Assembly (NCBI GenBank): GCA_023101885.1
Contig: JALPQD010000242.1
Span: forward strand, 1,231,277-1,295,276
DNA from: Typhlomys cinereus
Taxonomy: Eukaryota > Chordata > Mammalia > Rodentia > Platacanthomyidae
DNA: 64,000 bases
Direction: 5' to 3'
The notes beneath the pieces were generated by a model. It made no database searches. It was not told the origin of the DNA and saw only the letters and a list, made by a program, of their open reading frames with translations. Both the position numbers and the translations under genes were made by a program. Positions within the stretch are counted from its first letter, which is position 1. Every line of letters begins with the position of its first letter. Of the stretch, positions 34,781 to 48,200 are shown piece by piece.

Positions 34781-37700
34781 TGTGGGCCTTGCAGCCTCAT
34801 CAATGACACCAGAGCCTCATGGTGACATCATAACCCTCCCTGGGGCATTACAGCCTCACCAGTGAGATCAAGCATCGTCAATGTAACATCTCCTCATCTC
34901 CACATCACACCTAACTACTGACCTCACAGCTTGCAACTGTGACATCACAGCCTCACTGAGGACTAACAGCACCCCCACCAGTAACATTTGAGCCTCACTG
35001 TGACATCTCACCCTCATCACTGACATCAGCCTCACTTCTGACATCACAGTCCGAACCAAGGAATCTCAGCAAAACTGTGATGTCCTCAGTCTGAGCACCA
35101 CTCAGAGCAGGGCCTACTGTAATATGACAACCGCACCGGTAAATCACAGCGCAAACCTTTCCTCTGACATCACAGACTCAGTGTGACAGCATAGTGTCTC
35201 ACCAATGACATCCTAACTTCACTGTGAAATCCAAGCACCACCCCTGATATCCCAGCCTCATTGACATCTCACAGAATCAGTCCTAACATTAGAGCCTCAC
35301 TGCGACATCACAGCCTCACAGTGACCTCACAACTTGCCCCCTGACAACACGGGCTCACCTGTTACATCACAGCTTCATTGTGATATCAGTCTTGCCATTG
35401 ACATCAAAGTTTCACGATGGTATCATGGCCTCACCAGTGACAGGCCTGCCTCGCTATGACATTATACCCTCATCACTCACACCAGTCTCATTCTGATATC
35501 ACAGCCTAACCACTGAAATCACATCCTTATTGTGATGTCATTGTCTTGCTCCACTGACATCTCAGTCTCACTGTGATATCAAAGCATTACTGGTGACAAC
35601 AAAGACTCACTGTGACATCACAGCCTCAAAACTGATAGGACAGGCTCACTGTGATATTATAGCCTCACCAGTGACACCCCAGCCTCATGGTGACATCATA
35701 ACCTCAGTGTGGCATCACAGCCTCACCAGTTAAATCACATCTTCAATGCCACATCTTAGCATTATCTCTCACATCTGTCTCATTTCTGAAATCACAGTCT
35801 AACCACTGACCTCAAAGCTGCACTGTGACATCAGAGCCTCACTGTGACATCACATCCTCACCTGTGACATCACAGCCTCACTGTCACATCACAGTCTCAC
35901 TGTGACATAACAGGCTACCTCTGAAATAATAGAATCAGTGTCACCACTGACATCCTACCTATCCTCGCTATGACACTTGCAGCCTCATCACTAACATCTC
36001 AGGCTCACGGTTATGTGACAGCCTTAACAGTGACACCACAGCCTCGCTATGGCATCACAGACTCACCAGTAACATACCAGCCTCACTGTGACATCTCAGC
36101 TTCATCACTGACATCAGCCTCACTTCTGATACCACAGCCTAACCACTGAAACCTCAGCTGAACTGTGATGTCATAGTCTGACACCAATGACATTTCAGCC
36201 TCACTGTGATATCATGGCATCACTGGAGAAAAACACAGTCTCACTGTGACATTACAGCATCACCTCTGAGGTTATAGTCTCAATGTGACATAACTGCCTC
36301 TATATACCATCACAGGCTTACCTCTGAAATCATTGCTTCAATGCAGCATCACACCCTCATCCCTACCATCCTACTTCGCCTCACTGTGACACCACAGATT
36401 CACAACTGACCAAGCAGTTTCAATGAATCATGAGAGCATCCCTGTGACACTTCAGTGTCGTAATTGGCATCACAACCTCACTGTGACATCACAACTTTCC
36501 TAGTGACATCACAACTTCACAGTGACAGCACAGCCTCATTGTGACCATCACCGCCATACGCTGCCATCAAAGCATCACTGTGACATAAAACTTCACCACT
36601 TACAGCATAGACTCACTGTGGAACATTAGAGTTTCACCAGTGACAATACAGCCTCACCAATGACATAGTCTCCCTATGAAGCACTTTCACTCATTGTGAC
36701 ATCACAACCTCACTGTGAAATCACAGCCACACTGTGCCAACACATCCTCATTGTGACATCACCCGCCTCACCTGGGACACACAGCCTTACCTCTGAAATC
36801 AGAGCCTCACTGCAACATCACAGCCTCACAGTGGCCTCATAGACTGCCCAATGACACAACAGGCTCAACTGTTACATCATAGACTCCTGACATCAGTCTT
36901 CCACTGACATCACAGCCTCACTGTGATATCATAGCCATACTGTGCAATCAAAGCATTACTGTCAGTTAAATATGCACTTCTGACATCATAGCCTCAAAGT
37001 GACATCACAGCCTCAGTTTGACACAATAAACTGTGATAATTGAGTCTCACTAGTGACAATACAGCCTCACCAATGACATAGTCTCCCTGTGAAAGCACAG
37101 TCACTACTGACATCACAACCTCACTTTGTCATCATAGCCACACTGTGCCAACAAAGCCTCACTGTGACATCACAGCCCCACCATTAGTAGGACAGGCACA
37201 TCGTGATATCACAGCCTCACCATTGACACCACAGCCTCATGAGGACATCATAACCTCCCTGTGGCATCACAGCCTCACCAGTTATATCACATCATCAATG
37301 TGACATCAGCCTCATCTCTCACATCAGTCTCACTTCAGACATCACAGCCTAACCACTGACCTCACAGCTACACTGTGACATCATAGCCTCATAGTGACAT
37401 CACAGCCACACTGTGACATCACAACATCAACACTGGTGTCCTACCTAGCCCCATAGTGATATCACAGCCTCATCACTGACACCTCAGGCTCAGGGTCACT
37501 TGACAGCCTCAACAGTGACACCACAGCCACACTGTGGCATCACAGTCTCACCAGTAACATCCCAGCCTCACTGTGACAGCTCAGCCCTCATCACTAACAT
37601 CAGCCTCACTTCTGAAATCACAGCCTAAACACAGAAATCTTAGCCAAACTGTGATGTCATAGTCTATTATCACTTATATCACAGCCTCACTGCAATATCA

Positions 37701-39069
37701 ATATCTCACGTTAACATGACCACCTCACAGTGTCACCACTTGACATTAGTCAGAACACTGACATTACTGCCATACCAGTGACAACACAGCCTTTGGACAT
37801 CATAGCCTCACTGTGGCATCACAGCCTTACCACTGGTATCCTACCTATCCTTACTATGACACCACAGCCTCACCATCAGATGGCACAAGGCTCCCCTTGA
37901 CATGACAGACTCAGAGTGACATCACAGCCTGTAACATCATAAACAGTTACACCACAACCTCACATGTTATATCACTGCCTCATTTTGACATCATCTTCGC
38001 ACAGATATCACAGGCCTCACAGTGAACTCACAGCCTCACTGTGACCTCTCAACCACACCTCTGATTTTATATCCTCACTGTGACATGAAAACCTCACTAT
38101 GACATAACAGTCTCACCTCTGAAATCATTGCCCAACAGTGACATCACAGCAATGACTCAGACGTTATAGCCTCACTGTATCATCAAGCCTCACTATGACA
38201 CCACAGCCCACTGTGTCAGCACAGTCTCACAGTGACAACACAAGCCTCAAACACTGATGTGACAGGTCACAGTGACATGACATCCCCTCCTCTTTCAGTT
38301 ATTTGCCTCAGTGTGACTGCACAACGTCATCACTGACATACTAACCTCAGTGTGAAATCCAATCATCACCCCTGATGTCACAGCCTCACTGACTTCTCAT
38401 AGAATCAGCGCTGACATTAGAGCCTCACTGCAACATCACAGCCTCACAGTGACCTCATAGCCTGCCAAATGACACCACAGGAATCATCTGTTACATCATA
38501 GCCTCATTGTGACATCAGACTTGCCACTGACATCACAGCCTCCCTGTAACATCACAGCCTCACCACTGATAGGACAGGCTCAATGTTATACTACAGCCTG
38601 ACCAGTGACACCACAGCTTCATGGTGACAACATAACCTCATTGTGTCATCACAGCCTCACTATGACATCACAGCCACACTGTGACATCACAGCCTCACCA
38701 GTTTTATCACATCATCAATGGGACATCTCAGCTTCATCTCTCACATCACTTCTGAAATCACAGAGTAACCACAGGCCTCACAGCACTGTAACATCACAGC
38801 CTCACTGTAACATCACAACCTCACTGTGATATCACAGCCTCACCAGTAACAGCACAGCCTCACCTGTCACATCAGAATTACCACTGACAGTCAGAACACT
38901 GACATCACTGCCACACCAGTGACAACACAGCCATTGACATCACCTCCTCACCTATGTCACTATCATGTAATAGATTCACCAATGAATCATAGCCTCACCA
39001 CTGATATCATAGACTCACTATGACATCTTTCTCACCACTGATATTCCAGCCTTATTGTAACATCACAAT
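34781..39069 (-). repeat. Satellite family B, reverse array; right arm of inverted duplication
   Basis: B units in reverse orientation (AGCCTCACTGTGACATCAC). From about 34785 to 37990 it is the reverse complement of 17431-20670. A higher-order organisation is visible: a distinctive block around ACATTAGAGCCTCACTGC with AGCCTGCCxxxTGACA recurs at about 35.26, 36.80 and 38.38 kb, giving a period near 1.55 kb. The first 500 bp next to the ERV are indel-rich. Confidence 0.93.
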
Positions 39070-40203
39070 GTTACTGGAGTGGGCGTCTCTTCTACAATGA
39101 ATGCAGCACCATCCCACATTGGAGTGCCAGAGTCCCATTCATTATCAGAGTCAACAAGACAAATTGCTCCACCAACTAATGATGGCCATGCACCATCACC
39201 CATGAAATGGAGAAAGAGCTATCCATCTGTCAATCCTGACCTGGGGGGATATGACCCAGGGGAGTAACGAACCCTTGAAATCCCTCACTAAGCACAGGAT
39301 GCTTAGATACAAAACACCACTGCATATGTCCTGCACTAGGTCTATCCTTGGATGTTGGTTACCCTTTTAAGAGTTGTTTTCACTTCCACCTTGGTTCTAG
39401 TCATAGCTTTTTATATTCTGTGCTCTTTCACCTTTTCTGCTCACCTCCTAGTCATCTTTGCTCCCTTAGGTAACCGTTCCTCTCTATAATGGGTAATTTA
39501 CCACCTTATCAGAAGGCACTATAGCTGAATGCCCTTAAGTCTTTACTAGAATTAAGTACGAACAAAGTGAAACCAGAGGACTTAGAAGAATTTTGGGAGG
39601 AAGCTTTAATCTTAGCTCTTTGGATTTCTCCAGAAAATGTCTGGGACCCTCAGATTTGGATGGGAATGCTCTTCCTGGCCCATAAGAGGGAAGTCCAGGA
39701 AGGCCATATGTCTCCTGCCTCCTTTGTTCTTATCCTCCTTGGCATCATAGCAAGCCTTAAAGGATCCTCCACTGAGGAAGTGACTAATTGCTTTCCAAAA
39801 CCTTCTCAAGAAACAGTAATGTATAAATTCACAGAGAGAAGAGATAGAAAGACAATGGAAAATGTTAGCAAATGGGAAACCTCCTGCCATGGGTCAGGGC
39901 CACTAATGGGTAGAGTGTGGAGCGGCATCAGGGGCAGAAATGACTGAAGAATTGCATAGTTTGGACCCACGATGGTAGGAATTGTTAGAGGCCAGTTTTA
40001 CTAGCGTTGGTGTTAGTAAGGGGCCACACAATAATGAGTCTGCAGCAAACTCGCCTTCTACCTACTGCTTCTCTCCTGACCCCCAGGGTCAGGGAGTGGT
40101 GGTGACCCCATGCCTTCTCACACCCTTGTCTTGAGCCCACGATGCCCCTGCCAAATTCCCCCTCTTTCCCCGGCTGTCCTGGCAGGGATTCTGCAATAAC
40201 CAG
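39070..40203 (+). mobile_element. ERV gag-region fragment in satellite B
   Basis: About 1.13 kb of non-satellite sequence. It holds a leader-like stretch (39070-39488), a gag matrix-like frame (39489-39947) and a Pro-rich tail. No LTR is visible, so only part of a provirus is present. The satellite on both sides (39003-39069 and 40204-40267) is nearly the same ~65-bp sequence, which is far longer than a retroviral target duplication and is better explained by satellite duplication or exchange. Confidence 0.75.
39489..39947 (+). pseudogene. gag: ERV gag, matrix (MA) domain with early stop
   Basis: The frame begins ATG GGT AAT (Met-Gly-Asn), an N-myristoylation signal typical of retroviral matrix proteins, which bind the inner plasma membrane. 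The twelfth codon is a stop (39522-39524), after which the same frame is open to 39947. It includes the conserved LEEFWEEALILALWISPENV segment, which has a close relative at 61340. Without the N-terminal part the matrix could not be made as such. The later part is basic and hydrophilic without a clear capsid motif. The family resembles betaretrovirus-like ERV2 gag; this is inferred from pattern, not from a search. Confidence 0.7.
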
Positions 40204-43200
40204 TGATATCATAGACTCACTATGACAACTTTCTCACCCCGACATTCCAACCTTACTGGGACATCACACCATCACCACTAATATCAAAGCCTCATTGTGA
40301 TATCAGACTCACCAATAACACCACAGCCTCACTGTGCCATCCAAATCTCTCCAGCGACATCATCACATCACTGTGCCATCAGAGCCTCACTGCGACATCA
40401 TAGCCACGGTGTCCTCACAGCATTCACTGTGACATCACCAACTCCCTGTGACATGATAGGCTCACGGTGACACCACAGACACACAGAGATATCAAATCCT
40501 CATGGTAGCATCACAGCCTCACCAGTGACATGCCAGACTCACTGTGATATCATACCCTCATGACTCACATCAGCCTCATTCTGATATCACTCTCTTAATC
40601 ATTGAAATCACATCCTCACTGTGATGTCCTAGTTTCATGCCACTGACATCAGACCATCACTGTGATATCACGGCATCACTGTGACATCACAGCCTCACAT
40701 CTGAAGTTATAGCCTCACTATGACATGACAGCCTTACTATGACATCAGAGGCTGACCTCTGAAAAAGTCTCAATGTGACATCACACCCTCATCACTGATA
40801 TCCTACCTAGCCTCACTATGACACCACAATATCACCACTGACCTCATAGGCTTACTGAAACATGACAGCCTCCCTGTGACACCACAGTGTCACTATTGAC
40901 ATCACAACCTCACTGTGACATCACAGCTTCCTCAATGACATCACAACCTCACTGTAACATCATAGCATCATTGTGACATCACAGCCAAACTGTGCCATCA
41001 AAGTGTCACTGTGACATAAAGATTCACCTCTGATATCATAGCCTCAATGTGACATCACGGCCTCAGTTGACACAATAAACTCATTGTTACGTTAGAGCTT
41101 CACCAGTGACAATACACTCTCACCAATGACATAGTCTCCCTGTGACAGCACAATCACTACTGACATCACAACCTCACTGTGACATTACAACCTCACTGTG
41201 ACATCATAGTATCATTATCACATCACAGTCATACTGTGCCATCAAAGCATCACTGTGACACAAAACTTCACCTCTGACATCATAGCCTCACTGTGCCATC
41301 ACAGCTTCACAGTGACCTCACAGCTGCCCACTGAAACCACAGCCTCACCTGTTACATCATAGCCTTATTGTGTCATCAGTTTTACCACTGATATCACAGC
41401 CTCACTGTGAAATCACAGTGTCACCTGTGACATCAGCTTCTCCACTGACATTAGTCAGAACATTGACATCATTGCAACACATGTGACAACACAGCATCAC
41501 CCCTGACCTCACAGGCTCACTGAAACATGACAGGCTCCCTGTGACACCACAGTGTTGCTATTGACACCACAACCTCACTGTGACCTCACAAAATACCCAG
41601 CGACATCAGAAACTCACAGTGACATCACAGCCTCATTGTGACATTACAGCCATACCATGCTATCAAAGCATCACTCAGACATAAAGCTTCACTTCTGTCA
41701 TGATCGCCTCACTGTGACATCGCAGCCTGAGTTTGACACAATAAACTCTCTCTGACATTAAAGCCTCACCAGTGACAATACAGCTTCACCAATGACATAG
41801 TCTCTGTGTGAAAGAACAGTCACTGCTGACACACCTCACTGTGACATCACAGCCACACTGCCAGTAGGGCCTCACTCTGACATCGCAGCCTTGCCACTGA
41901 TATGACAGGCTCACCGTGATATTACAGCCTCACCAGTTACACCACAGCCTCATGTTGACATCATAACTCACTGTGGTATCTCAGCCTCACAGATAAATCA
42001 CATTGTCAATGCAACATCTCAGCCTCATCTCTCACATCAGTCTCACTTCTGAAATCACAGCCTAACCACTGACCTCACAGCTGCACTGTGACTTCACAGC
42101 CTCACTGTGATATCACAGCCTCATGGTGACTTCACAGCCTCACCACTAGTATCCTATCTAGCCTTACTATGACACCAAAGCCTCACCACAGATAACACTC
42201 CTCACAGTGATGTGAGAGCCTCACCAGTAACATCATAGCCTTTGACATCATAAACAGTGACACCACAGTCTCATGTATTACATCACTGCCTCACTGTGAC
42301 AAAAATCTTCCCTCAGATATCAAAGCCTCACAGTGGGCTCACAGCTTTACTGGTAACTGACCTCATACTTTCATCATAGACTCACCTGTTACATCATAGC
42401 CTTATGCTGAAATCAGCCTTGCCACTGTCATCACATCTTCCACAGTGTCCTCACAGTCTCAGTGCCCTCACAACCTCTCTGTGATGTCACAGCCTCATAG
42501 TGACATCACAGCTTCACAGTGATATCACAGCCTCACTGTGGCATGATAGCTTCATTTCTGCCATCATAGCCTCACTATGAAATCACAGACACACTGTGAA
42601 ATCACAGCCACACCTATGAAATCATAGCATTAGTGACACCAGGGATATCCTGCGTAGCATCACTCTGAGACCACATCCTCATCACTGACACCTCAGGCTC
42701 ACAATCACAAAACAGCCTCAACAGTGACACCACAGACTCACTGTGCAATCACAGCATCACCAGTAACTTCCCACCTTCACTGTGACTTCTAAGCATCATC
42801 GCTGACATCAGCCTCACTTCCGACATCACAGCCTAACCACTGACATCTCAGCCAAACTGTCATCTCATAGTCTATCACCACTGACATCACAGCCTCACTG
42901 TGATATCATAAACTCCTGGTAACATAAAAGCCTCACAGTGGCATCACAGCCTCACTTCTGACATCACAGCCTCAGTGTGACTGAACAGAATCACCACTGA
43001 CATCCTAACATCACTGTGAAATCAAAGCATCACCCTTGATGTCACAGCCTCACTGACATCTCATAGAATAAGCCCAGACTTCAGAGCCTCAAAGCGACAT
43101 CACAGCCTGACAGTGACTTCACAGCCTGCCCATTGACATCACAGGCTGATCTGTTCCATCATAGCCTCATTGTGACATCAGTCTTGCAACTGACATCCCA

Positions 43201-43980
43201 GACTCAGTGTGACATCACAGCTTCCAGAGTGACATCACCTCACGGTGACTTGACAGCCCACAGTGACATAAAACCTTCACAATGACATAACAGCCTCAGT
43301 GTAATTTCTTGGCCTCATCAATTACTGCACAGCCTCACCTGTGACATCAGTGTCACCACTGACAATAGTGAAAATACTGACATCACTTACTGCCACAACC
43401 AGTGACAACACGTGCATTGCCATCATAGTCTATCAGTGTCACTGTCACGTAATAGGTTCAACCACTGATATCATAGCCTCACCAGTGACATTTTTGACCG
43501 ATAATGACATCTTTCCCACCATCGAATTCCAGCATTATTCTGACATCACTCCTTCACCAGTGATATCACAGCTTCATTGTGACCTCAGCCTCATCACTAA
43601 AATCATAGTCACAGTTTGCGTCATCAAAACATTTCAAGTGACATCACAACATCACTGGGTCATCAGAGACTCACCATGATATCATAGCCACACTGTGATC
43701 TCACAGCCTTACTGTGAAATTATAACCTGGCAGTGACATTGCAGGTACACTGTGACATCACAAACTTACTGTGACATCAGCCTTTCCACTGACATAATAG
43801 CCTCATGGTGACATCACATACACACCTCTGATAGACCCTTACTGTGACTTTACAGCCTCAATGTGATATCACTGCATCACCACTGACATCATAGACTCAT
43901 AATCACATCAGCATTGCCACCTACATCACAGTCTCACTTTGACCTCACAGCCTGCACTATCACATCACCTGTGACTGAAG

Positions 43981-44085
43981 TCACAGTGAGGCTGTGATGA
44001 CACCATGAGGCTCTGATATCCATGGTGATTCTACCAGATGACAGTGAGGCTGTGACATCAGTGTTGATGCTGTGATTTCACAGCA
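43981..44085 (+). repeat. Forward B island, copy 1
   Basis: Inside the reverse array, about 105 bp read in the forward direction (TCACAGTGAGGCTGTGATGA onward). The island is almost identical to 45023-45125, 1,042 bp away in the same orientation, so it was inverted once and then duplicated with its surroundings. Confidence 0.9.
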
Positions 44086-45022
44086 TCACTGACAACTCCC
44101 TGTGACATCACAGGCTCACAGTGACAACACAGTGACATCAAAGCCTCACTCTGGCATCACAGCCCTACTGTGACATAACTGCCTCAACTCTGAGTTTTTA
44201 CACTCAGTGTGACATCACAGCCTCACTCTGACATCACAGGCTCATCTCTGAAATCATTGCCCAACTGTGACATCACAGCATTGACTCTGATGTTGTAGCC
44301 TCACTGTATCATCACAGATACCCAATGACATTACAGGCTCACCTCTGAAGTCAGAGCCTCAATGTGACATCACACCCTCATCACTGACATCCTAACTGGC
44401 ATCACTATTACACCACAGCCTCAACACTGACCTCACTGGCTCACTAAAAGATGACAGCTTCCTTGTGACACCACAGTGTCACTATTGGATCAAAACCTCA
44501 TTGTGACATTATGATTTCCTCAGTGACATCAAAGCCTTACATTGACATCATAGTGTCATTGTGACATCACAGCCATACCATGCCATGAACCCATCACTGT
44601 GACATAAACCTTCACCTCTGACATCATAGTCTCACTACGACATCACAGCCTCAATTTGACATGATCTACTCACTGTGACATTAGAGCCTCACTAGTGACA
44701 AAACAGCCTCAATGATGACATAGTCTCCGTGTGAAAGCACAGTTACTGCTGACATCACAACCTCACTGTGCCAGCACAGCCTCACTGTGACATAACATCT
44801 TCACCACTGATAGGACAGTTTCACCATGATATTTCAGCATCACCAGGGACAATCCAGCCTCATGATGATATCATAACTTCAATGTGTCATCACAGCCTCA
44901 CCAGTTATGTCATGTCATCAATGTGAAATCTCAGTCTCATCTCTCACATCAGTCTCAATACTGAAATCACAGCATAATCACTGACCTCACAGCTGTCCTA
45001 TGACCTCACTATCAGACTAAAG

Positions 45023-45250
45023 TCACAGTGAGGCTGTGATGACACCATGAGGCTCTGATATCCATGGTGATTCTACCAGATGACAGTGAGGCTGTGACAT
45101 CAGTGTTGATGTGTGATTTCACAGTGAGGTTAGGATGTGAGTGGATAGGCTGTGCCATCAAAATGACGCTGTCATGTGATGTCAGAGGTGATGCTGCGAT
45201 GAGGCAGTGAAGTTGTATTGTCACTGGTGATGTGATGTCACAGTGAAATC
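45023..45250 (+). repeat. Forward B island, copy 2
   Basis: Forward-oriented B units within the reverse array. The first ~100 bp duplicate the island at 43981; the remainder extends further (to about 45250) than in copy 1, so copy 1 is truncated or copy 2 retains more of the original inverted segment. Confidence 0.9.
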
Positions 45251-48200
45251 ACAGCAGCATCACTGATATTCACATTCTCACTGTCTTCAAATTGGATCAC
45301 CACTGAAATTATAGCTTCACTATGTCATCACTACTTCACCTCTGACATGACAGCCTCACTGTGATTTCACAGCCTCACCACTGACATCCTAGCCTCACTG
45401 TGACATCAAAGCTTCAGCACAGACATCACAGCATCGCTGTCACATGAGGTTCACCATTGACATCATAGTCTCACCAGTGAGATAACTTCACCATGACATC
45501 ATTCTCGCCATTGACAACTTAGTCTCATTGTGACATCGTACCTTCACCACAGACATCTTTGCCTCATGATGACATCACAGCCTCACCTATGTCATCATAC
45601 ACTCATTGTGACATCACAACCTCACTATGACATCATAGCCACACCTCAGACAATGCAGCCTCACAGTGATATCACAGCCACAATCTTATATCAGAGTTTC
45701 CACATTGACATCACAGCCTTACTGTGACATCACAGCCACACCTCTTACATCACAGCTTCACACCTCTTACATCACAGCCTCCACACTAACATCATAGCCT
45801 CACTGTGACATCACTGCATCACCAGTGATATCACAATCTCACTGTAACATCACAGCTTCAAATCTGACTTGACAGCCTCAGTGTGACCACACCACTCACC
45901 ACTGATATCAGCCTCACCCTTACATTTCAGCCTCATCTCTGAAATCACTCGCTCACTGTGCTTTAATACCCTCACTGTGACAACACAGCCTCTCTGTGTC
46001 ATCACAAACTCTCTGTGACTTCAGCCTTGCCACTGACACAACAGCCTCACAGGAGACATCACAGTCTCACTGTGACATTACAGTCTCAAAGTGACATCAC
46101 AGGCTCACCTCTGACATCATAGCCTCACTGTGGCATCAGAGCTTAACATTTGCAACCAAGCCTCACCTGTGACATCAGCCTTGCCACTGATATTACAGCC
46201 TCACTTTTACAATGGTAAAGCTTCCACAGTGACATCACAGCCTCACTGTAACATCACAACCTCACTGTGACTTCACAGCCTCACAACTGATATCCCAGCC
46301 TCGCTGTCATATCAAAGCTTCACTACAGATACCAAGCCTCACTGTGACTTTCCAGTCTCACCAGTGACAAGACAGCCTCATTATCACCTCTGAAATCACA
46401 TCATAGGCTCAATGTGATGGCACAGCCTCACCACTGATATCCTAACTTTGCTGTGAAATCACTGCATCACCAATGATATCACGACCTCACTGTAATCTTG
46501 TAGAATCACCACCAACACCAGAGCCTCACTGTGTCATCACAGCCTTTCTGTGACATCATAGGATCACTGTGACAACACAGCCATACCTCTGACATCACAG
46601 CCTCACTGTGACGGCACAGCCTCACTGTGATGGCACAGCCTCACTGTGATGGCACAGCCATTGTGACATCACAGCCTCCACACTGACATCACAGCCTCAC
46701 TGTGACATCACAACATCACCAGCCTCACTGTCACATTGTAGCTTTACTTCTGACATCACAACCTACTCTCACTGTGAAATCACAGCATCATCACTGACAT
46801 CACAGGCTCACTGTCATCTCTTAGAATCACCACTGACATCAGAGCCTCACTGTATCATCACAGTTGTGATATCACAGTCTCACTGTTACATAATAGGCTC
46901 ACTACTGACATCATGGCCTCACCAGTGAGATCATAACCTCACTATGACATCATTCTCACCACTGATATCTCAGCCTCATAGTGACATCATACCTTTACCC
47001 CTGACATTTTAGCTTTATTATGATATCACATTCACCACTGACATCACAGGCTCATGGTGACATCACACTTTTGACATCATAACTCCACTCTTTCATCACA
47101 GCCTCACTGTCATTACAGCCTCATCGCTGACATCACAGCATCACTGTGAGGGCACAGGCAAACTCTGTCATCACAGTCTCACTGTGACATTGCAGCTTCA
47201 ATGTGATGGCACAGCCTCTCCAGTGAAGTCCTAACATCACTGTAACATCACAGCCTCACTGTGCCATCACAGCCACACCTCTGACATCACAGACTCACTG
47301 TGAGGCCGCAGCTTCATTGTGACTTCTCAGCCACTCTAGGACATCACAGTCATCACAGTCACATTATAACCTCACTGTGACATCACAGCCTCACTGAGAC
47401 CACACAGCTTCCACAGTGACATTACAGTCTCAGTGTGACATCACAGCCTTTCTGTGACTTCACAATCTTACCACTGGCATTCTAGTCTCACTGTCACATC
47501 AAAGCTTCACCACAGACATTACAGTTTCAGTGTCACATTATAAGCTCACCACTAAAATCAAAGCCTCACCTGTAACATCATAAATTCCCTAAGACATCAT
47601 TCTCGCCACTAACATCTCAGCCTCATTATGACATCATACCTTCACCACGGACATCACAGCCTCATAGTGACATCACAGACTCACTTCTGACTTCACAGCT
47701 TCACAGTGTCATCACAGCCTCACTGTGACATCATAGCCTCACTGAGACATCACCAGCCTCACTGTGACATCACAGCCACATATCTGACATCACTACTTCA
47801 CTTGTATGTCTGAGCCTCACTCTGGCATCACATACAAACTGGGAAATCACAACCTCCACATTGACATCACAGCCTCACTGTGACATCACAGCATCACTAG
47901 TGACATCACAGCATCACTAGTGACAACACAATCTCACTGACACATCGCAGCTTCACCTCTTACATCACATCATACACTCACTGTGTCATCACAGACTCGC
48001 TGTGTCTTCACAGATTCACTATAACAAGACACCTTTACTGTGACATCATAGTCACAATGACATCACAGCCACCACATTGACATCACAGCCACCACATTGA
48101 CATCACAGACTTCCTGTGACCTCATTGCATCACGACTCATGTCACAGCCTCACTGTCATCTCATAGAATCACCATTGACATCAGAGGCTCATTGTGTCAT

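Noticed and set aside
34781..39069. Regular short repeats considered as a CRISPR array
   Set aside because: Units are contiguous and have no unique spacers; the sequence context is a mammalian satellite with LINE, SINE and LTR elements.
39003..40267. The ~65-bp flanking repeat as a target-site duplication
   Set aside because: Far too long for a retroviral integrase, and further copies occur near 43.5 and 50.7 kb, so it is part of the satellite's own higher-order structure.
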